Source: Planctomycetota bacterium (GTDB lineage: Bacteria > Planctomycetota > UBA1135 > GCA-002686595). Taken from it: 64,000 nt of DNA. The stretch is taken from contig JACRIN010000010.1 of the NCBI GenBank assembly GCA_016220085.1, positions 1 through 64,000 on the forward strand, in the 5' to 3' direction. This document shows, piece by piece, positions 18,079 to 26,829 of this stretch (position 1 is the first letter of the stretch; every line of letters starts with the position of its first letter). A program made the position numbers and the translations under genes. The notes beneath the pieces are model-generated. The model was not told where the DNA came from, ran no database searches, and saw only the letters and a list, made by a program, of their open reading frames with translations.

Positions 18079-18246
18079 CCGCGCGGGTCGCCCGGCTCGC
18101 GGTGACGGGCCTCGATCGACCCGACGACCGAGCTCGAAGGGCGATCTCCGAGCTGGCCCGCATCGCTGTGCTTAGGCGGGGCGCGGCTGGTGCGGACGTC
18201 AGCGCGGCTGGGTCGCTTGGAGGCACCTTCGCGGGACCGGCCCGCA

Positions 18247-20316
18247 TCACTGTGCAACGAACCTCGCGCGCACGACGCGGCTGCCGAGGCCGGAGCGGTC
18301 GAAGAGGATCAGGCAGAGCTCGTTGGGCTCGACTCCGGGCTTTCGCGGCAATCGGAGCGTCGCGCGGGTCGTCCCCGCGCTCGGGCCGCGCACGAGCGCG
18401 GTCGTCGCGGGCTCGTCGAGCCGCACGCCGTCGAGCTCCGCCTCGCACGCGGCGATCCCGCGCGGTGCGACGAGCTCTAGCTCGAGCTCGACCGTGTTCG
18501 CACTCGCCGCGATCTCTCGGATCGCGGAGCCTACGACGCTCGCCGCGGGCGCGACCCCGAGCTCCGCGGGCCGAGCCGCGACGCCGAGCGCCGCCGCGCG
18601 CACACGTTTGGGATCGAGCAGCTCGCTCGCGCACGAGACGAACGGGTACGACTCGACGCCGCGCACGACGACGGACCAGCGCAACGCCTCCGCAGTGCCG
18701 GCGCAGTGCAGCGAATCCGCCTTCGCGATCCAACCGTCCTTCTCGAACGGGACGTACGTGTACCGCGCGTCGAGGCGCTCGCCGAAAACGCGCGCCGCAT
18801 GCTCGACCGCCGCGACCACCCACCGGTCGTCGCGAGTACCGTCGACGAGCTCGACGGACTCCTCGCCGAGATCCATCAGCGGCGAACCGGTCGCCGCGTC
18901 GAGAACAGGTGTACTCCGGCCGACCATGCCGTGCACGTACAACCGCTTCGTCGAAGCACTGCTGTGCAACGCGATCGTGCCGCCGTTGCCACCGCGCGTG
19001 TCGAGGAGCATGCGGTCTGCCCCACTTGCGATCTCGAGACGCCGCACGGTGCCGTAGCCGCCGGTCGTGTAGACCAGGCTCGTGCCGTCGGCGTCGAACT
19101 CGATCGCGCGCACGTCGAGCGACGGATCGAACTCGTCGGGCACCATGTGTCGTCGCAGGAGCTCGCCGTCCGCGATGCGCCAAATGCAGACCCCTCGGTC
19201 GAGCGTGCCCGCCGCGAGCAGTGTCCCGTCGGAACTGAAGGCAACCGAGCACACCTGATCTGCAGCGAGGAAGTCCTGCGGTTCGCGCGCACCCGTGTCG
19301 AGATCGAAGAGCGCGATCCTGCCGTCCGCTTGCGCCGCGGCGACTCGGTTGGTCGTCGAGTGGATCACTTGCATCCCGCTCCGACCCGCGGGCCCGAGTT
19401 CAGCGAGCGGCGCGCCGGTCTCGCCGTCGTGGAGCGTGGCGCAGCCCTCCGCAACGCGCACGATCACGCGACGGCCGTCGGCGCTCGCGAACGCTTGGAC
19501 CCAGCGGGCGGCGAGTGCGCGCTCGTGGAGCCCAAGCGCGTCGCCGGTCGCGCCGTCGAACCAGCCGAACGTGCCGTCACTCCACGCGACCAACAGTCGC
19601 GCGCCATCCGAGCTCCACTCGCACGAGTCGATGCGCCCGGCTCGCGGACGCGTTCGGAGGAGCGTGCGTCCCGTCGCCAGCTCGAGCGTCCGCAGCGAAC
19701 CGTCCGCGCACGCGAACACCGCGCGAGTTCCGTCCGGGTGCAACGCGAACGCCCGAATGTCGAGCGACGGCGCACGGCGCAGTCGGAACTCGCGACCACT
19801 CCGCGCATCGAGGCTCGAACCCGCGCTGCCCCGAGTGCCGTCGACTCGCGAACCGTCGCTCGAGTACCACGGGAACTCCGTCGATTCGGTCCAGACCAAA
19901 CGCCGTTGGCTCGGCTGCGCCGCAGGTCGACGCGCCATGAGCGAGAGAAGCTCGGCGAAGCGCTGTTCGCCGGCAAGACTTGCGAGGTCGTCGTCCTGGC
20001 CCGCGAAGAGCGCGTCCGCGAAACCGAGCTCGACGGCGCGAGCGAGTTCGTCGAGCGCCGCATCCGCCTGACCCTCGCGCGCAGCGATGCAGGCCAGGGC
20101 GTAGGCGCTGTTCGCGTGTTCGGGGAAGCGCGCGAGGTTGGCGGTGAAGAGCTCGCGCGCGCGCTCGAGTTCGCCCGTGTCGAGCGCCTCATACGCGGCG
20201 AGCGTGCGCTCCAGGAAGCGCGTAGGGATGTCGTGGTCGGCCGGAACGCGTTGGGCGGCCGAGACGTCTCGAGTCAGGGCGAGGACGGCGAGGGCGAGCA
20301 AGCTCTGGGGACTCAT
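18247..20316 (-). CDS. Exported TPR + WD40-like beta-propeller protein (paralogue B)
   Basis: A 689-residue protein starting at ATG 20316 with signal peptide MSPQSLLALAVLALTRDVSA. It repeats the TPR block of paralogue A almost word for word (FLERTLAAYEALDTGELERA, LFTANLARFPEHANSAYALA) and the end block DARYTYVPFEKDGWI with SLHCAGT and ALRW. It has only one propeller (blades such as FALHPDGTRAVFACADGSL and AFSSDGTLLAAGTLDRGV). The two genes lie in tandem, 168 bases apart. It is divergent from an ECF sigma gene, which suggests but does not prove that the sigma factor controls the pair. Confidence 0.8.
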   Translation of the reverse strand: MSPQSLLALAVLALTRDVSAAQRVPADHDIPTRFLERTLAAYEALDTGELERARELFTANLARFPEHANSAYALACIAAREGQADAALDELARAVELGFADALFAGQDDDLASLAGEQRFAELLSLMARRPAAQPSQRRLVWTESTEFPWYSSDGSRVDGTRGSAGSSLDARSGREFRLRRAPSLDIRAFALHPDGTRAVFACADGSLRTLELATGRTLLRTRPRAGRIDSCEWSSDGARLLVAWSDGTFGWFDGATGDALGLHERALAARWVQAFASADGRRVIVRVAEGCATLHDGETGAPLAELGPAGRSGMQVIHSTTNRVAAAQADGRIALFDLDTGAREPQDFLAADQVCSVAFSSDGTLLAAGTLDRGVCIWRIADGELLRRHMVPDEFDPSLDVRAIEFDADGTSLVYTTGGYGTVRRLEIASGADRMLLDTRGGNGGTIALHSSASTKRLYVHGMVGRSTPVLDAATGSPLMDLGEESVELVDGTRDDRWVVAAVEHAARVFGERLDARYTYVPFEKDGWIAKADSLHCAGTAEALRWSVVVRGVESYPFVSCASELLDPKRVRAAALGVAARPAELGVAPAASVVGSAIREIAASANTVELELELVAPRGIAACEAELDGVRLDEPATTALVRGPSAGTTRATLRLPRKPGVEPNELCLILFDRSGLGSRVVRARFVAQ

Positions 20317-20421
20317 GCGCACACCTTGCCACGACCGGTCGGAACGCAACGTGGGAGCACGCTGCCCGACCGGCGAGCCCGCCACAAGCTCGGCGGCGCG
20401 CGAAAGGACCCTACGGAGACC

Positions 20422-21000
20422 GTGACGCCGCGCGAGCCACTCGCGAATCGTGTCGCGCACACGATGCGCGCGTCCGAGCTCGCCGATCCCATCCGGCCCA
20501 TCTGCCGCCACGCCGGGCTGATCCAGAAGATCGCCTACGCCTACCGCCGGAACGCGGCGGATCGCGAGGTCGTCGTGCAGGAAGTCGCGGTCAAACTCTG
20601 GCGCGCGCACCACCGCTTCGACGGGCGCTGCAAGGAGCCGACGTGGGACTACCGCATCCCGCTCAACGTCGCGATCTCGTTCCATCGCCGCGAGCATCGG
20701 CATCGCGAGCGGCGGCTCGACGCCGACGTCCACGCGCTGGCGATCGCCGCTGCGTCCGAGAGCGAGCCGCCGGAAGACGTGCGCTTGGTCCTGCACTGCA
20801 TCGACAACTTGGGCTCGCTCGACAAGGCGCTCGTGCTGCTCTACCTCGACGGGAACGACCACGCGTCGATCGCGGACGTGCTCGGGATCAGCGTGTCCAA
20901 CGTGGGCACGAAGCTCGGACGCATCAGCGACAGACTGCGCGCCGCGTTCGAACGACGCGGGCAGTCGGACCGCATGGAGGGCTCGCATGGAACTCGATGA
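20422..21000 (+). CDS. ECF-type sigma-70 family RNA polymerase sigma factor
   Basis: A 192-residue sigma factor. Region 2 is ICRHAGLIQKIAYAYRRN with VVVQEVAVKLWRAHHRFDG; the usual DD(L)xQE is altered to a basic/hydrophobic form. Region 4 is LDKALVLLYLDGNDHASIAD with VLGISVSNVGTKLGRI, a normal helix-turn-helix. GTG 20422 is preferred because GGAG precedes it; ATG 20464 would lack a ribosome-binding site and shortens region 2. The downstream 82-codon gene overlaps it by 14 bases. The gene is divergent from the beta-propeller pair. Confidence 0.82.
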   Translation: MTPREPLANRVAHTMRASELADPIRPICRHAGLIQKIAYAYRRNAADREVVVQEVAVKLWRAHHRFDGRCKEPTWDYRIPLNVAISFHRREHRHRERRLDADVHALAIAAASESEPPEDVRLVLHCIDNLGSLDKALVLLYLDGNDHASIADVLGISVSNVGTKLGRISDRLRAAFERRGQSDRMEGSHGTR

Positions 21001-21235
21001 GCTGAAGGCCGCGTGGGCCGCGCACGGCGCGATGTTGGAGCGGAGTCTCGCGATCGACGGCCTGGTCGTGCTGGCGTTCGGCCTCGTCTGGTCGAAGAAA
21101 TGCGTCGAGCGCCCCGAGCACAGCCCGTTCGCGCGCCGCGTCATCGACTCGCTTTCCGGCCGCGGCCTGCGCACTGCGTCCGAGCACCTCGCCGAGCTCG
21201 CGAAATTCGAACGCGACGAGTCGCCGACGTCGTAG
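20987..21235 (+). CDS. Small sigma-linked protein, possibly truncated
   Basis: An 82-residue frame overlapping the sigma gene by 14 bases. MELDELKAAWAAHGAMLERS resembles the N-terminus of membrane proteins that often follow ECF sigma genes and may act as their partners (recalled, not checked). After this there is only one modest hydrophobic stretch (GLVVLAFGLVW), then a polar tail, so the usual membrane part seems lost or replaced. It could be a decayed anti-sigma-like gene or a functional short one. Confidence 0.5.
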   Translation: MELDELKAAWAAHGAMLERSLAIDGLVVLAFGLVWSKKCVERPEHSPFARRVIDSLSGRGLRTASEHLAELAKFERDESPTS

Positions 21236-21315
21236 CTCCAGTTCCGCAGTTCGTTCGGAGGTGAGGAGTCCGCCTCGAGCTCCGCCGAGCTCGCGCCGCG
21301 ACGTGGAGCGCGCGA

Positions 21316-21338
21316 GTACACCGGGCGAACTCGGCGGA
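21316..21338. repeat. Direct repeat flanking orphan gene, left copy
   Basis: The 23 bases 21316-21338 are identical to 21774-21796. The similarity continues imperfectly over roughly 60 bases on both sides (ending in ACGCGGGCTCC in both). The pair brackets the small gene at 21377-21676. Confidence 0.75.
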
Positions 21339-21376
21339 GTCCACGCGGGCTCCCCATCTGTCCTGCACCCCCAGAC

Positions 21377-21676
21377 TCACTCGCTTGGGCCGAACCAACC
21401 GCCCGATCCGCGATAGGTCTCCACCTGCAACTCGTACCGCTCTCCGCCGGGGCCGACGAAGTAGGCAACCACTGAATCGTCCCACGGCCCGTCGTCCTCG
21501 ACTGTCGAGAAGTCTCGGACGGTGTACGACGGGATGGTGGGTCGCTCCAGTCGTAGAGTCCCGGCCTCGAGCGCGCGCTTGATCAGTTGAATGATCGCGG
21601 TGAACTGAGCCGGGGACTCGATCCTGACTTTTTCCTCAGGCAATTCGATCCCGTCTACTTCGGCGTCGCCATCCAT
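21377..21676 (-). CDS. Small acidic hypothetical protein between direct repeats
   Basis: A 99-residue acidic protein of unknown function starting at ATG 21676. The visible parts are FTAIIQLIKRALEAGTLRLE (a helix), YTVRDFSTVEDDGPWDDSVV and VAYFVGPGGERYELQVETY (strands), ending WFGPSE. It resembles in size and composition small immunity-type proteins found alone in genomes, but this is only an impression. It is bracketed by direct repeats, suggesting gain as a unit. Confidence 0.6.
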   Translation of the reverse strand: MDGDAEVDGIELPEEKVRIESPAQFTAIIQLIKRALEAGTLRLERPTIPSYTVRDFSTVEDDGPWDDSVVAYFVGPGGERYELQVETYRGSGGWFGPSE

Positions 21677-21773
21677 ACGGGATTCATCTCCTCCATGAAC
21701 AGTCGAGAGTACGGAACGAAGCACGCAGCCCGACTCGACTCCGCCGATTTCGCCGCCGAACGGGAGCACGCGC

Positions 21774-21796
21774 GTACACCGGGCGAACTCGGCGGA
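21774..21796. repeat. Direct repeat flanking orphan gene, right copy
   Basis: Second copy of the exact 23-base core at 21316-21338, in the same orientation, 458 bases away. It lies between the orphan gene start and the end of the acyl-CoA ligase gene. Confidence 0.75.
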
Positions 21797-21817
21797 TTCG
21801 ACGCGGGCTCCGTACCG

Positions 21818-23413
21818 CTAACCGGCGAGCTCCGCCTTCAGCTCCTTGCGCGAGACCTTGCCGCGGTCGTTCTTCGGCAGGCTCGCGCGCCACTCGAACC
21901 AGCGCGGGTACTTGTAGGGCGCGAGCTTGGTCTTCACGAACGCCTTGAGCTCGGCCGCGAGCGCGTCGCTCCCTGTCACACCCTCCTTCAGGACGACGAA
22001 CGCGAACGGCTTGACCAAGCGCTCCTCATCCTCGCGACCGACCACGCACACCTCCGCGATCGCCGGATGCGCGAGCAGCGCGTTCTCGATCTCCAGCGGC
22101 GACACGAAGATGCCCGAGACCTTGAGCAGGTCGTCGTCACGACCCTCGTAGTAGAAGTAGCCCTCGGCGTCGCGCTTGAAGATGTCGGCGCTGGTGCACC
22201 ACTCGCCTTGAAACGTCTCGCGCGACTTCGCTTTGTCGGCCCAATAGCACAACGCGGTCGAACCGCCGCGCACTCGCAAGCGCCCGGGCTCGCCGTCGGC
22301 CACCTCGCGACCTTCCGCGTCGACGATCCGCGCTTCGTAGCCGGGCACGATCTTTCCGAGCGAGCCGAGCTTCACGTCGCCCGGCCGATTCGAGATGTAG
22401 ATGTGGAACATCTCCGCCGAACCGATGCCGTCGAGGATCTCGACGCCGGTGCGCGTCTTCCATTCCTGATAGAGCTGCGCGGGCAACGCCTCGCCGGCCG
22501 AGAGACACACGCGCAGGCTCGACAGATCCGCGTCCGCCACGCGCGGCGAGCGCAGCATGTTGTTGATCATCGTCGGCACGCTCGTCAGGAACGTCGGTCG
22601 ATGCGCGGCGATCTGATCGAAGAGCTCGTCGGCGGTCGCGCGGCCGGCGAAGAGCACCACGCTCGCGCCGACGCGGAACGGGAACATCAGGTTGGTGCCG
22701 GTCGCGTAGCCGAAGAAGAGCTTCGGCACCGACAGGCACACGTCGCTCTCGCGATAGCCGGCGACGCGCAGCGCGTACGTCTCCGTGTTGAACGCGAAGT
22801 CCGAATGCGCGTGCACGCAGCCCTTCGGCTTGCCGGTCGAGCCCGACGTGAAGAGCCAACCCGCGAGGTCGTCGGGGCCGGTCGGCTCGAGCTCGGCGAG
22901 CGTCGAACGCTCGTCCTCCGCGTTCACCGCGTCTTCGTAGGGCGTGAAGCCGCCCGCGTCCGGCCCGACGACGAGCACCGTCTCGCACAAGCGCGACTCG
23001 CGCGCGGCGGAGCCGAGTTCGGGGAGCACGTCGCTCGCGGTCACGACGATGCGCGCCTTGGTGTAGGCGAGGTAGTAAGCGAAGTCCTCGCGCTTCAGGA
23101 GCGGATTGACCATCGCGAACACGCCGCCCGCGCGCAGCACGGCGAACCACGTCTCCGCGAACTCGAAGCCGTCGGGCAGCACGATCAATACGCGCTCTTC
23201 GGGCCGCAGGTTCGCCCGGCGCAGCGCGGCGGCGAGCTTCTTCACGCGCGTCGCGAGCTCGGCGTACGTGCGCCGCTCGCGCCCGACGATCAGCGCGGCC
23301 TTCGACCCGCGGCCTTCGGCGAGGTTGCGGTCGAGGAAGTACTCGCAGAGATTGAAGCGCGCGGGGAACGCCGGCAGCGGGGCGTCGAGGGTCGGAGCGG
23401 GGACGGTCGACAT
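21818..23413 (-). CDS. Benzoate-CoA-ligase-like acyl-CoA synthetase (AMP-forming)
   Basis: A 531-residue ANL-superfamily enzyme. LFTSGSTGKPKGCVHAH is the P-loop-like A3 motif, DGIGSAEMFHIY is the A5 region, and the C-terminal domain carries the hinge YYEGRDDDLLKVSGIFVSP and the catalytic Lys in NDRGKVSRKEL. The N-terminal FNLCEYFLDRNLAEGRGSK and the overall length fit the benzoate-CoA ligase family, which activates aromatic acids to CoA thioesters; the real substrate is open. A TACATT hexamer lies 6 bases before ATG 23413. Confidence 0.9.
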   Translation of the reverse strand: MSTVPAPTLDAPLPAFPARFNLCEYFLDRNLAEGRGSKAALIVGRERRTYAELATRVKKLAAALRRANLRPEERVLIVLPDGFEFAETWFAVLRAGGVFAMVNPLLKREDFAYYLAYTKARIVVTASDVLPELGSAARESRLCETVLVVGPDAGGFTPYEDAVNAEDERSTLAELEPTGPDDLAGWLFTSGSTGKPKGCVHAHSDFAFNTETYALRVAGYRESDVCLSVPKLFFGYATGTNLMFPFRVGASVVLFAGRATADELFDQIAAHRPTFLTSVPTMINNMLRSPRVADADLSSLRVCLSAGEALPAQLYQEWKTRTGVEILDGIGSAEMFHIYISNRPGDVKLGSLGKIVPGYEARIVDAEGREVADGEPGRLRVRGGSTALCYWADKAKSRETFQGEWCTSADIFKRDAEGYFYYEGRDDDLLKVSGIFVSPLEIENALLAHPAIAEVCVVGREDEERLVKPFAFVVLKEGVTGSDALAAELKAFVKTKLAPYKYPRWFEWRASLPKNDRGKVSRKELKAELAG

Positions 23414-23419
23414 GCGGCG

Positions 23420-23425
23420 AATGTA
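23420..23425 (-). promoter_or_regulatory. -10-like TACATT close to acyl-CoA ligase start
   Basis: On the minus strand TACATT ends 6 bases (CGCCGC) before ATG 23413 and no Shine-Dalgarno sequence is present, suggesting a leaderless message. Confidence 0.45.
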
Positions 23426-23510
23426 CGGTGTCGGCGGGATTTCGCCACGCGTCACCTGCTCGCTCTGCGCCCGAGGACGGCAAGCCCGAGGCGTCCGCGC
23501 GCCGTCCGCG

Positions 23511-24938
23511 TCAGTCGAGCGCCAACACTTCGCGCCACGCCTGCTCCTGGCGCGGCAGCGAGCGGCCGGTGATCGCACGCAGGGCTTCCCACGCCGCGTC
23601 GCGGCGAGCGTCGACCTTCGACGACAGCGCGGACAGCAGCGCCGGCGCCGCCGCCTGCGAACGCAGCGTGCCCGCGACGCGGCACGCGGCGAGCGCGACG
23701 GCTTCGCGCGGATCGTCGACGAGCTCGCCCGCCGTGCGCGCGAGCTGATGGCGCAGGTACGGGTGTTCGGCGAGCTCGCTCAACGCCGCGATGACCGCGT
23801 CGGGATCCGCGGAGTCGACCATCGGCAACAGGAGGCCGAGGCGGGTCTCCGCCCAATGCCACTCGCGCTCCCACCACGCGTTCCAGCTCGCGCGCTCGGC
23901 GCCGAGCTCGAGCCGCGAGATGCGCTCGAGTCCGACGCGGGCCGCGGTCCGAACCAGCTCGTCGGGGTCGGCGAGCGCGGCGATCAGCAGCTCGATCGAC
24001 TCCGGATCGGCGAAGCCACCGAGCGCGGCGAGCGCATCGGCTCGGGCGATCGGCTCGGACTCGCGCGCGTAGCGGCGCAACTTCGCGGCGCCGATCGGGT
24101 CGAGCCCGAGCTGGCATTGCCGCGCAATCGAACCGAGCGCGCGCAAGAGCCCGCCGTCGTGCAGCGGACTGCGTCCGAGCAACGCGAGCACGGTGCCGAG
24201 CGAACCCGGATCGTCGCTCTTCGCCATCGCGCGCGCGACGAACGTCAACGCGGGGCCTTGGATGCGCTCGGCGCGCAGACGCACGTTCGCGCGATTGCCC
24301 GGAACGGCGTCGATCAAGCGCTCGAACGAGCGCGCGGCGGCCGCTTGGTAGCGTTCGTTCGCCGCGCTCGCGGGCGGTACCGCCTCGGCGAGCTCGATCC
24401 AGAGTTCGAGCGCGCGCGGATGCCGCGACGAACCGAGCGCGCGCAACCCGACGAGCTCCTGACCGCGAACCCGACCGGCGGCGAGCGCGTCCTCGACCGC
24501 CGCCATCACGCCCTCGGGCGGCAGACGATCGATCACCGAGTAGAGGAGCTCGGCGAGCTCGTGCGGACCGATCTCCAGCGGCACGGCGCCCCGCTCCTTC
24601 GTCGGCGGCTTCGCTTCGCCGAGCAGCACCGCGAGCGCCGCGTGCGCCAGCGGCGAGCCGAACTCCGCGAGCTCCGCGACGACCGCGGCGGTCGAGCGCG
24701 GCTTGCTCCCGCCGAGCGAACCGACACGCACCCAGATCTCGCGCGTCAGCACCGCGCGATCGGTCGGCACCGAACGCGTGCGGTCGGGGCGCGCCTGCGG
24801 GCGGTCGCCGATCCTCGGCTTGCCCGGCAGCGCGAAGATGCCGAACGACACGCCGAGCGCGAGCAGCACGAGCCACCCCGCGACGCGGGCGCGCGCGCGA
24901 CGGTCTTCGGTCAGGGACGTGCTCTTGACTTCGTGCAT
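23511..24938 (-). CDS. Membrane-anchored HEAT-repeat protein
   Basis: A 475-residue protein. One N-terminal membrane segment (VAGWLVLLALGVSFGIFAL, about residues 20-38) follows a short basic tail, so the bulk is probably periplasmic. The rest is helical with HEAT/armadillo-like repeats such as RADALAALGGFADPESIELL, ADPDELVRTAARVGLERI and PREAVALAACRVAGTLRS. These are protein-binding scaffolds; no catalytic motif is seen. It lies downstream of the degenerate kinase gene on the same strand, 196 bases away. Confidence 0.72.
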   Translation of the reverse strand: MHEVKSTSLTEDRRARARVAGWLVLLALGVSFGIFALPGKPRIGDRPQARPDRTRSVPTDRAVLTREIWVRVGSLGGSKPRSTAAVVAELAEFGSPLAHAALAVLLGEAKPPTKERGAVPLEIGPHELAELLYSVIDRLPPEGVMAAVEDALAAGRVRGQELVGLRALGSSRHPRALELWIELAEAVPPASAANERYQAAAARSFERLIDAVPGNRANVRLRAERIQGPALTFVARAMAKSDDPGSLGTVLALLGRSPLHDGGLLRALGSIARQCQLGLDPIGAAKLRRYARESEPIARADALAALGGFADPESIELLIAALADPDELVRTAARVGLERISRLELGAERASWNAWWEREWHWAETRLGLLLPMVDSADPDAVIAALSELAEHPYLRHQLARTAGELVDDPREAVALAACRVAGTLRSQAAAPALLSALSSKVDARRDAAWEALRAITGRSLPRQEQAWREVLALD

Positions 24939-25134
24939 CGAGGGGCGCGCCACGGGCGCGCGCGACGACGACGAGCGCGCGCGACGAACGCGACGCGCTC
25001 GTTCCGCGAGGAACGCACGTCACGCCGCGTCGAGCGCGAGTCCGCCGATGGCGATCGCCCGATAGGAAGCGACTTCATCGGCCGCCGCGCGCGGCGAACT
25101 CGATGACGCGACGGTCGTTTCCGGCTCGCGCCGG

Positions 25135-26007
25135 CTACTCGGCGACGACGCGCTCGAGCGCGGCGCGGAACTCGGCGACCGAGGGGTACCGCTCGCGACG
25201 ATCCGCGACCAGGCCGCCCGCGATCGCGCCCTCCAACCCGGAAGGAAGTTCCAGGTCGGGCGCGCGCTTCTGCATCGACGGCGCGTGGCGGTCGAGCTTC
25301 GCCTGGAAGATCTCGAGGTAGCTCTTCCCCGGCCACGGCAAGACGCCGGTGATCAGCTCGAAGAGCACGGCCGCGACGTTGTAGACATCCGATTGGACGT
25401 CCGGCGACTCGCCGCCGAATTGCTCGACCGGCGCGTAGAACGGCGTGCCGATCAGCGCGGTGCGCTCGCCGAGGTGCTTCGCGTTCCAGAGGCCCGGCGT
25501 GATGCCGCCGTCGACGAGCTCGACGCCGAGCTTCTTCGCTTTGCTGTCGACGTAGACCGTCGACGGCTTGATGTCGCCGTGCACGAGGCCGACGTGGTGG
25601 ATCGCGGCAAGCCCGTCGAGCAGGGCGACGCCGACCTTCAGCGCTCGGCCGATCTCCATGCGCTTCTTCTCTTCGGTGAAGCGCTTCAGCGCGTCGCCGT
25701 GCGGCACTTCGCTGACCCACGCGATGCCGGCGGACGGCAGCGCGATGATTTCGCGGACCTTGGCGACGTGCGCGGACTTGACGCGCATCCATGCCTGACA
25801 GGAGACGCGAAATTCCTCGGCCTGCGCCGTGCTCTCGAACGTCGACGGCGAGAACACCGTCAGGCAGACGAGCTCGCCGCTCTTCTGGTCCTCGGCGAGG
25901 AACGCGGGCGCGAGTCCGTTGTGGCGGTGCACCTTGTCGATGCGGAACCGCTCGGCGAAGACGCGACCGGGGGCGAGATCGAAGAGGGAGAACGATTCGG
26001 TAGCCAT
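25135..26007 (-). CDS. Degenerate Ser/Thr protein kinase (probable pseudokinase)
   Basis: A 290-residue Hanks-type kinase domain without membrane segment. The activation and C-lobe parts are good: GTPFYAPVEQFGG (residues 187-199) and SDVYNVAAVLFELITG. The catalytic loop is HGDIKPST (143-150), with Asp and Lys kept but the Asn replaced by Thr. DFG is DGG (166-168). The glycine-rich loop is not recognisable and the beta-3 Lys is absent (VCLTVF at 47-52). Loss of the ATP-anchoring residues makes catalysis doubtful, although catalytic Asp is retained. It could regulate by binding. Confidence 0.8.
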   Translation of the reverse strand: MATESFSLFDLAPGRVFAERFRIDKVHRHNGLAPAFLAEDQKSGELVCLTVFSPSTFESTAQAEEFRVSCQAWMRVKSAHVAKVREIIALPSAGIAWVSEVPHGDALKRFTEEKKRMEIGRALKVGVALLDGLAAIHHVGLVHGDIKPSTVYVDSKAKKLGVELVDGGITPGLWNAKHLGERTALIGTPFYAPVEQFGGESPDVQSDVYNVAAVLFELITGVLPWPGKSYLEIFQAKLDRHAPSMQKRAPDLELPSGLEGAIAGGLVADRRERYPSVAEFRAALERVVAE

Positions 26008-26142
26008 GCGAAGGAGCGCGTCGCGCGGGGGGGCGTCGACGACTTGGGACCGCATCGTAGCGGAGCGACGGCCCCCGCGCGAACCGACGCTCCGGTCTTC
26101 GCTCTTTACAGGCCGCCCGGCGCGCGGCTGAAGTAGCAGGGC

Positions 26143-26829
26143 GTGGCGCCCGTCGATCCCGACCTGACCGTAGTGCTCGCGACCACGCTGCGGGTCGCGG
26201 GCGCGGCGGTCTTGCTCGCGGCGCTGCCCGCGATCGCGCTCGGTTTCGTGCTCGCGCGCGCGAGCTTCGTCGGCAAGAGCGTGGTCGAGACACTGGTCGC
26301 CGTGCCGCTCGTCCTTCCGCCGACCGCGATCGGCTACTTGCTCTTGCGCGCGTTCGCGCACGACGGACCGCTCGGACCGCGCGTGCTCGGCGTCGATCTC
26401 GACGTGCTCTTCACGCGGCGCGGCGCGGTGCTCGCGTCGGCGGTGGTCGCGTTCCCGTTGATCGCGCGCGCGGCGCGCGGCGCGTTCGAGGGCGTCGAGC
26501 CGCGGCTCGAACTCGTCGCGCGGACGCACGGCCTCTCGCGCGGCGCGACGTTCGCGACCGTCACGCTTCCGCTCGCGCGGCGCGGACTGCTCGCGGCGCT
26601 CGCGCTCGGCTTCGGACGAGCGCTCGGCGAATTCGGCGCGACCGTGATCGTCGCCGGAAACGTGCGCGGCGAGACGCAGACGCTCGCGCTCGCGATCTTC
26701 GAGGACATCCAGCTCGGCTCGAACGAGCACGCGCTCGGGCTCGTCGGCGTCACGCTCGCGATCGCGTTCGCGCTGATGTGGAGCGTCGAGTGGCTCTCGC
26801 GGCCGCGCAAGGCGAGGGCGAGCCGATGA
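26143..26829 (+). CDS. modB: Molybdate ABC transporter permease ModB
   Basis: A 228-residue inner-membrane permease starting at GTG 26143. The helices and the cytoplasmic EAA-like loop are typical: VPLVLPPTAIGYLLL, AFPLIARAARGAFEGV, LELVARTHGLSRG and RALGEFGATVIVAGN. It imports molybdate (or tungstate) with ModC. Its TGA overlaps the ATG of modC (ATGA). No periplasmic binding protein gene modA is adjacent. Confidence 0.9.
   Translation: MAPVDPDLTVVLATTLRVAGAAVLLAALPAIALGFVLARASFVGKSVVETLVAVPLVLPPTAIGYLLLRAFAHDGPLGPRVLGVDLDVLFTRRGAVLASAVVAFPLIARAARGAFEGVEPRLELVARTHGLSRGATFATVTLPLARRGLLAALALGFGRALGEFGATVIVAGNVRGETQTLALAIFEDIQLGSNEHALGLVGVTLAIAFALMWSVEWLSRPRKARASR

Noticed and set aside
18706-20421. 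Plus-strand extension of the sigma frame through paralogue B
   Set aside because: It is antisense to a clear propeller gene and has no protein features; the sigma gene starts at 20422.
21587-23572. A 661-codon plus-strand frame
   Set aside because: Antisense shadow of the acyl-CoA ligase gene, which has all ANL motifs.
24939-25134. Gap between the HEAT and kinase genes as a possible small gene
   Set aside because: Only biased GC frames without start signals are present.
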